From assembly GCA_024279425.1 (NCBI GenBank), contig JAJRRO010000100.1:1-64000 (forward strand): a stretch of 64,000 nt of DNA, in the 5' to 3' direction. This document shows positions 33,037-40,496 of the stretch, piece after piece. The translations under genes were made by a program, and so were the position numbers. Under the pieces are notes generated by a model. It ran no database searches and had not been told where the DNA came from. It was given only the letters and a program-made list of their open reading frames with translations. The stretch is from Bacteroidota bacterium (lineage in GTDB: Bacteria; Bacteroidota; Bacteroidia; Flavobacteriales; Flavobacteriaceae). The first letter of the stretch is position 1. Each line of letters begins with the position of its first letter.

Positions 33037-33954
33037 ATGAAAATAATAAAGCTGGCATTTCTTTTGCTAATGGTTGGTGGTTTTACTAATGCGCAAACCG
33101 CATCTACGGAACAAATAATCTTTCTGACTTCACAATGGAAAGGAGAACGATTTGATGATGGGCGGCCAAAAGTTACAGATGACATTTTAGAACGGATGAA
33201 GGGCGTTTCAATTGAAGAAGCTTGGGGCGTACTGCGAAATGAAGGATATCATAATCAGTTTGAAGGTGGTTGGGAACCTTTACATGATGATGTCCCCATT
33301 GTCGGCAGAGCACTTACTGTACAGTATATGCCCAATCGTCCAGATGTCTCCGAACAAATAAAGAAAAAAGGAAAGGAAGATGGTCAAATAGGAAACACCA
33401 ATTCATGGCCCATAGATATGCTCCAAGAAAACGATGTTTATGTGGCAGATGGTTTTGGAAAAATAGTGGATGGCACCTTGATCGGCGATAATTTGGGCAA
33501 CTCCATTTATGCAAAATCCAAAACAGGGGTAGTATTTAATGCCTCTAGCCGAGATATGGCTGGGCTTTCTGAAATAGAAGGTTTTAATGCCTTTGTTCGA
33601 GGGTGGCATCCATCCTTTCTTACAGAGGTTATGCTCTTGAGCATAAATTCACCTATACGTATGGGAGCGGCGACGGTGTTGCCAGGAGATGTTATTTTGG
33701 CTAAAAGAGAAGGTGTGGTTTTTATTCCTGCACATTTGGCCGAAAAGGTCGTGGTTACTTCCGAAGTGGTAAGATTACGGGATTTATTTGGGATTGGAGG
33801 ATTAAAAGAAGGTAAATACACTCCAGGGCAGATTGATAGTAAATGGACGGCTGAAATTGAAAAAGATTTCTCCAAATGGCTTAAAGACCATAAGGATGAA
33901 TTGCCGGTTCCCAAAGAACAGATTCAAGAGTTATTGAAAAAACGTACTTGGTAA
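33037..33954 (+). CDS. Exported RraA-like protein (HMG/4-hydroxy-2-oxoacid aldolase fold)
   Basis: A 305-residue RraA-family protein with a clear Sec signal peptide (IIKLAFLLLMVGGFTNAQ). Core motifs are retained: VPIVGRALTVQYMP, NDVYVADGFGKIVDGTLIGD, the R-D pair in NASSRDMAGL, and GDVILAKREGVVFIP. RraA proteins with R-D often act as metal-dependent aldolases for 4-hydroxy-4-methyl-2-oxoglutarate or oxaloacetate. The ribonuclease regulator role is excluded by export. A C-terminal extension of some 50 charged residues is unusual. Coupled to the transporter upstream and a Rid gene 44 bases downstream. Confidence 0.8.
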   Translation: MKIIKLAFLLLMVGGFTNAQTASTEQIIFLTSQWKGERFDDGRPKVTDDILERMKGVSIEEAWGVLRNEGYHNQFEGGWEPLHDDVPIVGRALTVQYMPNRPDVSEQIKKKGKEDGQIGNTNSWPIDMLQENDVYVADGFGKIVDGTLIGDNLGNSIYAKSKTGVVFNASSRDMAGLSEIEGFNAFVRGWHPSFLTEVMLLSINSPIRMGAATVLPGDVILAKREGVVFIPAHLAEKVVVTSEVVRLRDLFGIGGLKEGKYTPGQIDSKWTAEIEKDFSKWLKDHKDELPVPKEQIQELLKKRTW

Positions 33955-33998
33955 AACCAAATATCAATTAATTATTTAACAGTATAAAATTTAATCAA

Positions 33999-34487
33999 AT
34001 GGAAAGTAAAACGACAAGAAGAGCATCTTTCAAAAAATTGGGAATGGGTTTAGCGGCGCTATTCGGTGTGGGCATGGTAACTGCATCTGGGAAAAAGTCG
34101 AACATTGATTCAAATCCTGCAAAAAAAGAGGTTGTTGGTGAAATCGTAACAGATCAGGATATTCCACTGTTCTCTGGCGCTGTAAGGCATGGGAATACCT
34201 TATACATAGCTGGGAAAGGTGCGCATGTTGAACCTTATGAAATTAAAGTGCATACTGAAATCGTATTACAAGAATTACAGAAAGAGCTTGAAAGAAACGG
34301 ATCCTCAATGGAGCAGGTATTAAAAGTAAACGTGTACTTGGCGGATCTAGCAGATTATAAAGGAATGAATGAAGTGTTTAGAGGACGCTTTGGCAAAAAT
34401 CCACCAGTGAGAACTACAGTTGCAACTTATGGTGGAGTGCCCGGAAAATCATTGGTAGAAATAGATTGTATTGCAGCTATAGATTAA
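33999..34487 (+). CDS. Tat-exported RidA family protein
   Basis: A 162-residue Rid protein preceded by a twin-arginine signal (TTRRASFKKLGMGLAALFGV). The Rid fold is evident from DIPLFSGAVRHGNTLYIAGK, VLKVNVYLADLADYKGMNEV and PPVRTTVATYGGVPGKSLVE. The Arg that binds the carboxylate of imine substrates in RidA itself is expected in the V-A-R-L-P position; here the stretch is VATYGGVPG, so that Arg is absent. Imine hydrolysis is therefore uncertain and another ligand is likely. The gene overlaps none of its neighbours; the PLP-enzyme gene starts 20 bases after its stop. Confidence 0.8.
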   Translation: MESKTTRRASFKKLGMGLAALFGVGMVTASGKKSNIDSNPAKKEVVGEIVTDQDIPLFSGAVRHGNTLYIAGKGAHVEPYEIKVHTEIVLQELQKELERNGSSMEQVLKVNVYLADLADYKGMNEVFRGRFGKNPPVRTTVATYGGVPGKSLVEIDCIAAID

Positions 34488-34507
34488 AAACTAAAAAACG
34501 AGAAATT

Positions 34508-35722
34508 ATGAGCAGTAGAAGAAAAGCATTAAAAGCTTTGGCCTCGCTTCCACTAATAGGAGGGTTTCTAGGACCTAGTTTGCTATCAGCAAAGGTAATG
34601 GAAGAAACAGTGGCAAAACCATTGGCAAGGGATTTTTTCAAAGAATTGGGACTGCGTACATTTATCAACGCAGCGGGAACCTATACATCAATGACCGGAT
34701 CCTTGATGAGCAATGAGGTGACCTCGGCAATAACGTATGGTGCAACAGAATATGTAAATTTGGACGAACTACATGACAGAGTTGGAGAACGTATAGCAGA
34801 GCTTTTGCATTGTGAATATGCTACGGTTTCTTCAGGAGCCTTTGGGGCCATGACCATAGGATTGGCGGGAGTTATGTGTGGCATGGACGAAAAAAAGGTT
34901 GCCCAACTTCCGGATACGACTGGACTGAAGGATGAAGTTATTGTGCAAAAAGCCCACGATATTGGGTATACGCATGCCCTGATAAACACAGGAGCCAAAA
35001 TTGTACAGGTAACTAGTGCAAAAGAATTGGAGAAGGCCATTAACAAAAAAACGGCCATGCTCTGGTTTTTAAATGCCAATACGGATCAAGGTGAGATAAA
35101 ATTGGAAGAGTTTGTAGCCTTGGGGAAAAAACATGGTATTCCTACATTCATAGATTGTGCCGCTGATGTACCACCGGTTGAAAACCTTTATAAATTCACC
35201 AAGTTAGGTTTTGATTTGGTTGCCTTTTCAGGTGGTAAAGGTATTCGCGGTCCCCAAAGTTCGGGATTGTTATTGGGTAGGCGTAAATTGATTGAAGCCG
35301 CTCGATTACATACACCACCTAGGGGCACCACAATTGCCAGAGGTATGAAAGTGAATAAGGAAGAGGTTTTAGGTATGATGGTTGCTTTGGAACTATATCT
35401 GGCCAAAGACCATAAAAAGGAATGGGCGCTTTGGGAAAGCCAAATAAAACTGATTAGCGATAGTGCCCTTTCCGTTGATGGTGTAGAGACCGAGATACAT
35501 GTACCTCCCCATGCCAATCATGTTCCCAGTCTTCGTATTCGTTGGGATGAAAACAATGTGAAAATTTCAAAAGATGATATGCGGAAGCAACTTAGAGATG
35601 GACATCCTTCTATTGAAACTGTAGGGAATAAGGAAGCAGTTGGTATCACTACTTGGATGATGGACCCTGGCCAAGAAAGGATTGTTGCACGCAGGGTAAA
35701 GGAGATTTTGGCCAACGCATAG
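34508..35722 (+). CDS. Tat-exported SelA/DgaE-like PLP-dependent enzyme
   Basis: Starting at ATG 34508 (SSRRKALKALASLPLIGGF, a twin-arginine signal), the product has 404 residues. It is a fold-type I PLP enzyme of the SelA-like group: INAAGTYTSMTGSLMS at 53-68, SSGAFGAMT at 108-116, D216 in FIDCAAD and the Schiff-base K244 in FSGGKGIRGPQSSG. Characterised relatives include D-glucosaminate-6-phosphate ammonia-lyase (DgaE). True selenocysteine synthase is unlikely, since the protein is exported and no tRNA-Sec or SelB gene is near. It probably eliminates ammonia from an amino acid or amino-sugar acid in the periplasm, where PLP would have to be supplied folded-in by Tat. Confidence 0.8.
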   Translation: MSSRRKALKALASLPLIGGFLGPSLLSAKVMEETVAKPLARDFFKELGLRTFINAAGTYTSMTGSLMSNEVTSAITYGATEYVNLDELHDRVGERIAELLHCEYATVSSGAFGAMTIGLAGVMCGMDEKKVAQLPDTTGLKDEVIVQKAHDIGYTHALINTGAKIVQVTSAKELEKAINKKTAMLWFLNANTDQGEIKLEEFVALGKKHGIPTFIDCAADVPPVENLYKFTKLGFDLVAFSGGKGIRGPQSSGLLLGRRKLIEAARLHTPPRGTTIARGMKVNKEEVLGMMVALELYLAKDHKKEWALWESQIKLISDSALSVDGVETEIHVPPHANHVPSLRIRWDENNVKISKDDMRKQLRDGHPSIETVGNKEAVGITTWMMDPGQERIVARRVKEILANA

Positions 35723-35743
35723 TTTCTAATTAAAATTTGATAA

Positions 35744-36325
35744 ATGAAAAAACTACTTTTAGGATTTAGCGTATTGATTTTAATGTCGTGCAATCAGGCC
35801 CAAGAAAAAAGTCCAGAGGTCAAAAAAGAGACCAATGGAATTGAAAAGGCCGAAGATGGTTATAACCCTGAGGCTAAACTTCAGGAATTAGGGCTGCAAT
35901 TAAAAACCCCATCGGTTCCGGTGGCCAATTTTGTAAATGCGGTTCGAACAGGTAATCTTATTTTTTTGGCAGGGAAAGGGCCACTTCAGAGCAATGGAGA
36001 GTATATCACTGGGAAATTAGGTGCCGACTTGACCATAGAACAGGGGTATGAAGCAGCTCGAATAACGGGTGTCAATCAATTGTCTGTTTTAAAAGCCGAG
36101 TTGGGTAGCCTAAATAAGGTTAAGCGAATCGTAAAGGTAAAAGGAATGGTCAACGCAGCTCCCGATTTTACGGATCACCCTAAGGTGGTCAATGGATACT
36201 CAGATTTAATGGTAGCGGTTTTCGGCGAGCGAGGTAAACATGCAAGGGCCGCTGTCGGCATGGGTTCCTTACCAAGTAATATTGCTGTCGAAATTGAAAT
36301 GGTTGTAGAGGTTTTTGGGGATTAA
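35744..36325 (+). CDS. Rid family lipoprotein (YjgF_endoribonc-like)
   Basis: A 193-residue protein with a lipobox at LMS-C16, so it is membrane-anchored outside the cytoplasm. The mature part, beginning AKLQELGLQLKTPSVPVANF, follows the longer Rid subgroup annotated YjgF/chorismate-mutase-like: RTGNLIFLAGKGPLQSNGEY, VNGYSDLMVAVFGERGKHAR and AVGMGSLPSNIAVEIEMV. In the last stretch Ser replaces the RidA carboxylate-binding Arg. It is the last gene of the run. Its pairing with a second, Tat-exported Rid gene suggests two steps or two ligands in one pathway. Confidence 0.8.
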   Translation: MKKLLLGFSVLILMSCNQAQEKSPEVKKETNGIEKAEDGYNPEAKLQELGLQLKTPSVPVANFVNAVRTGNLIFLAGKGPLQSNGEYITGKLGADLTIEQGYEAARITGVNQLSVLKAELGSLNKVKRIVKVKGMVNAAPDFTDHPKVVNGYSDLMVAVFGERGKHARAAVGMGSLPSNIAVEIEMVVEVFGD

Positions 36326-36464
36326 AATAATTTAAGAGACTGTTTTGAATTCTATCAATTGTTTTTCTATGACTCTTTTTGCGCACTATTTTGTTGAAAT
36401 CTCTTCAAGTAGCCCTACTATTATCTTCTATTTTATCTCATGTTGCATCAAAAATGGCCTATAA

Positions 36465-36482
36465 TCCTGATAGCTATCGGGA
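36465..36482. repeat. REP-like palindrome (GATAGCTATC core)
   Basis: TCCTGATAGCTATCGGGA is an 18-base palindrome with one G-T position. The same core in CCCC...GGGG form interrupts the tRNA-like sequence at 39957. It lies 29 bases upstream of the esterase gene. Confidence 0.6.
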
Positions 36483-36510
36483 CCAATCATAAAATCAAAA
36501 CAGTCTCTAA

Positions 36511-37338
36511 ATGAATAAAATAAGTTTGGTTGCCGTCTGTTTATTTTTAGGGACTTCCCTTTTAATTGCACAAGAAGAGTATCGATTAGTTGAAGATATA
36601 CCGTATTATGATTTGCAGATACAGAATACTGACCAATACATAAAAGAACGTTGTAAATTGGATGTTTACTATCCCAAGGACGCCAATGATGCACCAACAG
36701 TTGTCTGGTTTCATGGGGGTGGATTGGAATTTGGATCAAAACATATTCCTGAAGGGCTCAAGGAAAAAGAAGTCATTGTGGTTACCGTAAACTATAGATT
36801 ACATCCTAAAGTCAAGAATCCTGTTTACATTGAGGATGCCGCTGCTGCCGTAGCATGGACGATTAAAAATATTTCGAATTATAATGGAAGTCCAAATAAG
36901 ATATTTGTAACAGGTCATTCCGCGGGGGGGTATCTGGCCAGTATGGTGACCATGGATAAAAGCTATTTGGCAAAACACGACATAGATGCTAATAGCCTCG
37001 CAGGGTCAATACCATTTAGTGGACATGCCATTACCCACTTTACGGTACGTAAAGAACGTGGCATTGATGGCAAGCAGCCCATTATAGATGCATATGCACC
37101 TTTGTACCATGTTCGCAAAGATTCACCACCAATGTTGTTGATAACGGGTAATCGAGAGTTGGAACTTTTGGGTAGGTACCAAGAAAATGCCTATTTCTAC
37201 AGGATGATGAAAATTGTTGATCACCCTGATATTGAGCTTATGGAACTTGATGGTTATGGTCATAATATGGTCTACCCCGCCATTCCTTTGCTATTGGACT
37301 TTGTCAAAAAGAAGAACCCAATGAAAGATGGCAAGTAA
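36511..37338 (+). CDS. Secreted alpha/beta hydrolase (esterase/lipase-like)
   Basis: A 275-residue protein with a Sec signal peptide (ISLVAVCLFLGTSLLIAQ). It is a hormone-sensitive-lipase or acetyl-xylan-esterase-like hydrolase: oxyanion-hole motif WFHGGGLEFGS, nucleophile elbow GHSAGGYL, and a C-terminal His in GYGHNMVYP. It likely removes acyl groups from a carbohydrate in the periplasm or outside. It stands 185 bases downstream of the Rid lipoprotein gene and converges with the two minus-strand oxidoreductase genes, so it may be transcribed with the locus or alone. Confidence 0.8.
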   Translation: MNKISLVAVCLFLGTSLLIAQEEYRLVEDIPYYDLQIQNTDQYIKERCKLDVYYPKDANDAPTVVWFHGGGLEFGSKHIPEGLKEKEVIVVTVNYRLHPKVKNPVYIEDAAAAVAWTIKNISNYNGSPNKIFVTGHSAGGYLASMVTMDKSYLAKHDIDANSLAGSIPFSGHAITHFTVRKERGIDGKQPIIDAYAPLYHVRKDSPPMLLITGNRELELLGRYQENAYFYRMMKIVDHPDIELMELDGYGHNMVYPAIPLLLDFVKKKNPMKDGK

Positions 37339-37429
37339 TTTTATTGCATTGCAAGGATTCCTTCTAAAACTTAGGGTCGCCAAGCTGTCCTGAAGTTGGA
37401 AGAGCCTTCAGGTTTTGGCATATTCTATT

Positions 37430-38413
37430 TTAGGTGACTACAGCCTCCCATCGCCCATTTTTGAATGATTTTTCAAGAGCTTCCAATACTGCGACACCAT
37501 GAATTATGCTTTCATGGCTTCTAGGTTCTTGGTGGGATTTGAACATCTCTACCATATCGACATAATTTTTAGAGGGACTTTTCTCCTCGACCCTCGGTTT
37601 AAGTGCAACAATACCTTCATCTGTTTCTACGTAGGTTTGCCATCCATACTTCTTGGTCGTAAAGACCAGGGTTGCTAACATACCATTTTTAAAAACAAGG
37701 CTGGCACTACTGTTTCCCCCATTTTTATGTACTTGCACTTTGTCCACATTGTCTCCAAATAAGTACAATAAAGGCTGTACGATATGTGCTCCATAGAAAA
37801 ATATGCCCCCATATTTCGACTCCAAATCTACGGGGCCATATCGAACCACTTGGTTTATATCCCCCATGTCTTTTAATTGCTCCATAATGTCATAGTTTTC
37901 ATAGCTATGTGCAATAGAACTAAAGGAAGTTACAGGAGTGCCGTACTTACGCGCTAGGGCTAAAAATGCCTTACCCTCTTCCGCCCTATAGCAAAAGGGT
38001 TTATCTATAAATGTTGGGATTCCAGCTTTTATAAACGAAATTGCCGGTTCTAAATGAAACTTACCATGCCTGTGATCTACGATTAGCGCATCTATTTTAC
38101 CGAGCATCTCGTCAGGTTCTTTTACCATATGGGGTATTCCCCCTTTCTGCATGGCATTTTTTGCAAATTCCTCGGTTTCCCCCCAGACATATTTTACTTT
38201 CATTCCCGGAAACGATTTATCAATATTGAACAACTTTCCATAACCAGCAGTATGACTGTTTTCTGCACCAATTATTCCGATGACAGTATTTTTGACCTCA
38301 GCCTTACTTTCCCCTATCCATTGAGGTGCAGCGCCAAGAGGTGTAGAAAAAGCCAATGTTGATAGAGTAGCCCCTTTACCGATTTTTTTAATAAATGATC
38401 TTCTGGTATCCAT
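37430..38413 (-). CDS. Tat-exported Gfo/Idh/MocA oxidoreductase
   Basis: A 327-residue enzyme with a twin-arginine signal (DTRRSFIKKIGKGATLSTLA). The nucleotide-binding start is altered: IGIIGAENSHTAGYGK replaces the usual GxGxxG, while FIDKPFCY holds the active-site Lys in D-K-P form. Tat export with bound cofactor is typical of glucose-fructose oxidoreductase-type members, which keep NADP tightly bound. The gene is 13 bases downstream of another exported Gfo/Idh gene and forms an operon with it, divergent from the tRNA-Arg locus. Substrate unknown. Confidence 0.8.
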   Translation of the reverse strand: MDTRRSFIKKIGKGATLSTLAFSTPLGAAPQWIGESKAEVKNTVIGIIGAENSHTAGYGKLFNIDKSFPGMKVKYVWGETEEFAKNAMQKGGIPHMVKEPDEMLGKIDALIVDHRHGKFHLEPAISFIKAGIPTFIDKPFCYRAEEGKAFLALARKYGTPVTSFSSIAHSYENYDIMEQLKDMGDINQVVRYGPVDLESKYGGIFFYGAHIVQPLLYLFGDNVDKVQVHKNGGNSSASLVFKNGMLATLVFTTKKYGWQTYVETDEGIVALKPRVEEKSPSKNYVDMVEMFKSHQEPRSHESIIHGVAVLEALEKSFKNGRWEAVVT

Positions 38414-38426
38414 AATTATCTAGCTA

Positions 38427-39770
38427 TTATAATTTCATTTCCCAACCTTTTTCGTAAGTGCGCTTCCAGAGTTTTGAAGCTGCGGAATTGTTTATGATAT
38501 GTCCGTTGGACGAATCTATATCCAAAGACCTTCCGACCCGCTGTGCGATATTGCCCAATTGAACAAGTAGGGTGCTTTTATGTCCGGAATCCACACCTGC
38601 GGTGAGGGTGCTACCGTTACGTATGGCATCAAACATGTTTTGTATATGAAGAGCGTCAAGTTCTTCGGCGGGATTGCTTTTGTTTCGTGCATCGATTACT
38701 TCTGAATGCCTTACCTTCCTGACCACTTTTCCCTTCAGGTCAAACAACGTATAGCCGTTTCCACCAGGGATGAGCAGGCTTCCATTTTCCCCATAGAAAA
38801 TAACGCCTACTGAACTCCCCTCAATATCTTTCCCGTTACAGCTTCTGCCTTCCCAGGACATGGTCATGCCATTGTCAAAATCTAGGTTTATGACCTGCGT
38901 GTCAGGTGTCTCCCAATCGTCCTTATATCTGTATCTGCCTCCATTTGAGCTAACCTTGGAGGGATAATGTACTTCCATTCCCCAGCGCAATAAGTCAATC
39001 ATATGCGTGCCATTGTTCAGGGCTTCCCCAGTACCCCAGTGCCAGTGCCAATGCCAGTTGTAGTGTATGAGATTATCCTTAAAATTTTTACGCGGTGCCG
39101 GTCCTTGCCAAAGTTCCCAGTCCAACCACGAAGGAACGGCAGTTTCTTTACCAATACCAATGGATTGCCGATTATTTGTATACCAGCCTTTTCCAAAATA
39201 AACTCTACCGATAGTTCCATTTTTTATAGCATTGATACCCGCTATAACATTTGGCCATGAACGACGCTGATTACCCATTTGGACTACCTTTCCGTACTTT
39301 TTTGCCGCGGCCACAAGCAGTTCACCCTCATGAGGGTTATGGCTACACGGTTTTTCAACATAAACGTGCTTTCCGGCTTCCATGGCCATTAACGAGGCAG
39401 GAGCATGCCAATGGTCCGGGGCTGCGATTACCAGTGCATCAATATCATTACTCGTTATCGATTTACGGAAATCGGAATAAGGTTTGGCCTCCACGGTTTG
39501 ACGTTCTTTTAAAGCCGTCAAACATTTTGTGATGGCCCTGCTGTCTACATCGCAAACATGGATTACATTGCAATTATCTTGGCGTGCAAAGTTTTGGGCC
39601 AAAGCATTTCCGCGACTATTGACCCCCATTACGGAAACATTTATCCTATTATTTGACCCTAAAATCCGTGAATAACTTTTGGCGTCAAATTGTGGTAATA
39701 TGCTACCAGCCACAAAGGCCATGGAGCTTTTTTTTATAAAGCCCCTTCTTGATTTTAAGCTATTTGCCAT
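38427..39770 (-). CDS. Tat-exported Gfo/Idh/MocA oxidoreductase
   Basis: A 447-residue enzyme with a twin-arginine signal (SLKSRRGFIKKSSMAFVAGS). The Rossmann part reads VSVMGVNSRGNALAQNFA, and HVYVEKPCSHNPHEGELLV carries the E-K-P active-site Lys. The domain VHYPSKVSSNGGRYRYKDDW and the TMSWEGRSCNG stretch match the long subgroup of exported members that is abundant in Bacteroidota and Planctomycetes and acts on sugars or glycosides. It is first in its two-gene operon. With the PQQ-type dehydrogenase and FAD oxidoreductase nearby, it suggests several oxidation steps outside the cytoplasm. Confidence 0.85.
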   Translation of the reverse strand: MANSLKSRRGFIKKSSMAFVAGSILPQFDAKSYSRILGSNNRINVSVMGVNSRGNALAQNFARQDNCNVIHVCDVDSRAITKCLTALKERQTVEAKPYSDFRKSITSNDIDALVIAAPDHWHAPASLMAMEAGKHVYVEKPCSHNPHEGELLVAAAKKYGKVVQMGNQRRSWPNVIAGINAIKNGTIGRVYFGKGWYTNNRQSIGIGKETAVPSWLDWELWQGPAPRKNFKDNLIHYNWHWHWHWGTGEALNNGTHMIDLLRWGMEVHYPSKVSSNGGRYRYKDDWETPDTQVINLDFDNGMTMSWEGRSCNGKDIEGSSVGVIFYGENGSLLIPGGNGYTLFDLKGKVVRKVRHSEVIDARNKSNPAEELDALHIQNMFDAIRNGSTLTAGVDSGHKSTLLVQLGNIAQRVGRSLDIDSSNGHIINNSAASKLWKRTYEKGWEMKL

Positions 39771-39940
39771 GGTATCGGTTTTATGTTTAATAAAGCCTGT
39801 GACCTACAAGGTACTAAAAGCGCGGCAATATCTGTTTTAATTTTTGGACACCTTGGAACGATAATTAAATTAGTTCGCATAGATTTTTAAAACTCTCCCA
39901 AAAAAAACTTTATTTTTTGCCCTCTTGTTGTTTTGGACAC

Positions 39941-39999
39941 GTAGTTCAACGGATAGCCCCGATAGCTATCGGGGGAAGTTTCATTAGTTTATTGCGGAT
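39941..39999 (+). repeat. tRNA-Arg-like 5' fragment interrupted by a palindrome
   Basis: GTAGTTCAACGGATAG (39941-39956) equals the D-arm region of the intact tRNA at 40307. A perfect 18-base palindrome CCCCGATAGCTATCGGGG (39957-39974) follows, then GAAGTTTC as in the tRNA anticodon arm, after which similarity fades. It ends at the start codon of the GIY-YIG gene. It cannot fold as a tRNA. Confidence 0.65.
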
Positions 40000-40000
40000 C

Positions 40001-40285
40001 ATGTGCTTTGTCTATATCATAGAGTCTTTGAAAGATGGCAGTTTTTACATTGGAAGGACGGCGGATTTGAAAGAAAGGTTGAATTGGCACAATAGCGCAG
40101 AACTGAATCAAGGAATTACCAAAAGAAAAATACCTTGGAACTATTTCTTCACTCTTGAAGTTGAAAATGCAAGGATAGCCGGGAAAATCGAAAAGCACAT
40201 CAAAAGGATGAAAAGTAGGGAGTATATTGGGAATTTGGCCAAATATCCTGAGATTAGCGAAAGGCTAATTGAAAAGTATTCTTAG
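40001..40285 (+). CDS. Small GIY-YIG nuclease family protein
   Basis: Starting at the ATG at 40001, the product has 94 residues and is just the GIY-YIG catalytic domain: VYIIES for the first strand, FYIGRTADLKERLNWHN with the Arg of the active site, and KIEKHIKRMKSREYIG with the catalytic-type Glu. No NUMOD or other binding module is attached. Such short proteins are abundant in Bacteroidota genomes and their function is unclear. It is directly preceded by a tRNA-like fragment and followed by an intact tRNA-Arg 21 bases later, an arrangement that suggests mobility or processing linked to the tRNA gene. Confidence 0.8.
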   Translation: MCFVYIIESLKDGSFYIGRTADLKERLNWHNSAELNQGITKRKIPWNYFFTLEVENARIAGKIEKHIKRMKSREYIGNLAKYPEISERLIEKYS

Positions 40286-40306
40286 ATTTGCATTTTTGAA
40301 TTTTAT

Positions 40307-40378
40307 GGCCTCATAGTTCAACGGATAGAATAGAAGTTTCCTAAACTTTAGATCCAAGTTCGATTCTTGGTGAGGTCA
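40307..40378 (+). tRNA. tRNA-Arg (anticodon CCU)
   Basis: The 72 bases fold as a full cloverleaf: acceptor GGCCTCA / TGAGGTC (one G-U), D arm GTTC / GAAT around AACGGATA, anticodon arm GAAGT / ACTTT with loop TTCCTAA (anticodon CCT in DNA), variable AGAT, T arm CCAAG / CTTGG around TTCGATT, discriminator A. CCA is not encoded. It reads AGG codons. Confidence 0.9.
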
Positions 40379-40390
40379 CAAAAAATGTAT

Positions 40391-40492
40391 ACGTTCTGAT
40401 TCAATGGATAGCCCCGATAACTCGGGGAGTGTTTCCTGAACTTTAGATACTTGTCCTGAGCGTAACCGAAGGGATTCTTACCGGGGCTACTT
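40391..40492 (+). repeat. Degenerate tRNA-Arg-like copy with two inserted palindromic modules
   Basis: The sequence matches the tRNA at 40307 in pieces. ATTCAATGGATAG (D arm) is followed by a palindromic insert CCCCGATAACTCGGGG, then AGTGTTTCCTGAACTTTAGAT (anticodon arm, nine of ten loop-side bases kept). A second insert, TGTCCTGAGCGTAACCGAAG, precedes GGATTCTTACCGGGGC, which stands for the T arm and acceptor. It cannot work as a tRNA. The second insert resembles the CCTGAGC/CGAAGGGA part of repeats A and C. Confidence 0.6.
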
Positions 40493-40496
40493 AGAA

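Noticed and set aside
33037-33954. RraA as regulator of RNase E
   Set aside because: The signal peptide would place it outside the cytoplasm, and the R-D pair fits the aldolase members of the fold.
34508-35722. Selenocysteine synthase (selA)
   Set aside because: The protein is Tat-exported, lies among catabolic genes, and no selB, selD or tRNA-Sec is present; the SelA-like fold is shared with lyases.
16755-39770. A classical polysaccharide utilisation locus
   Set aside because: No SusC/SusD pair, no recognisable glycoside hydrolase or lyase, and no HTCS or ECF sigma/anti-sigma regulator is present.
39941-40492. Two additional functional tRNA-Arg genes
   Set aside because: Both copies carry palindromic inserts in the D arm, and one lacks the T arm while the other has a second insert there; neither folds into a cloverleaf.
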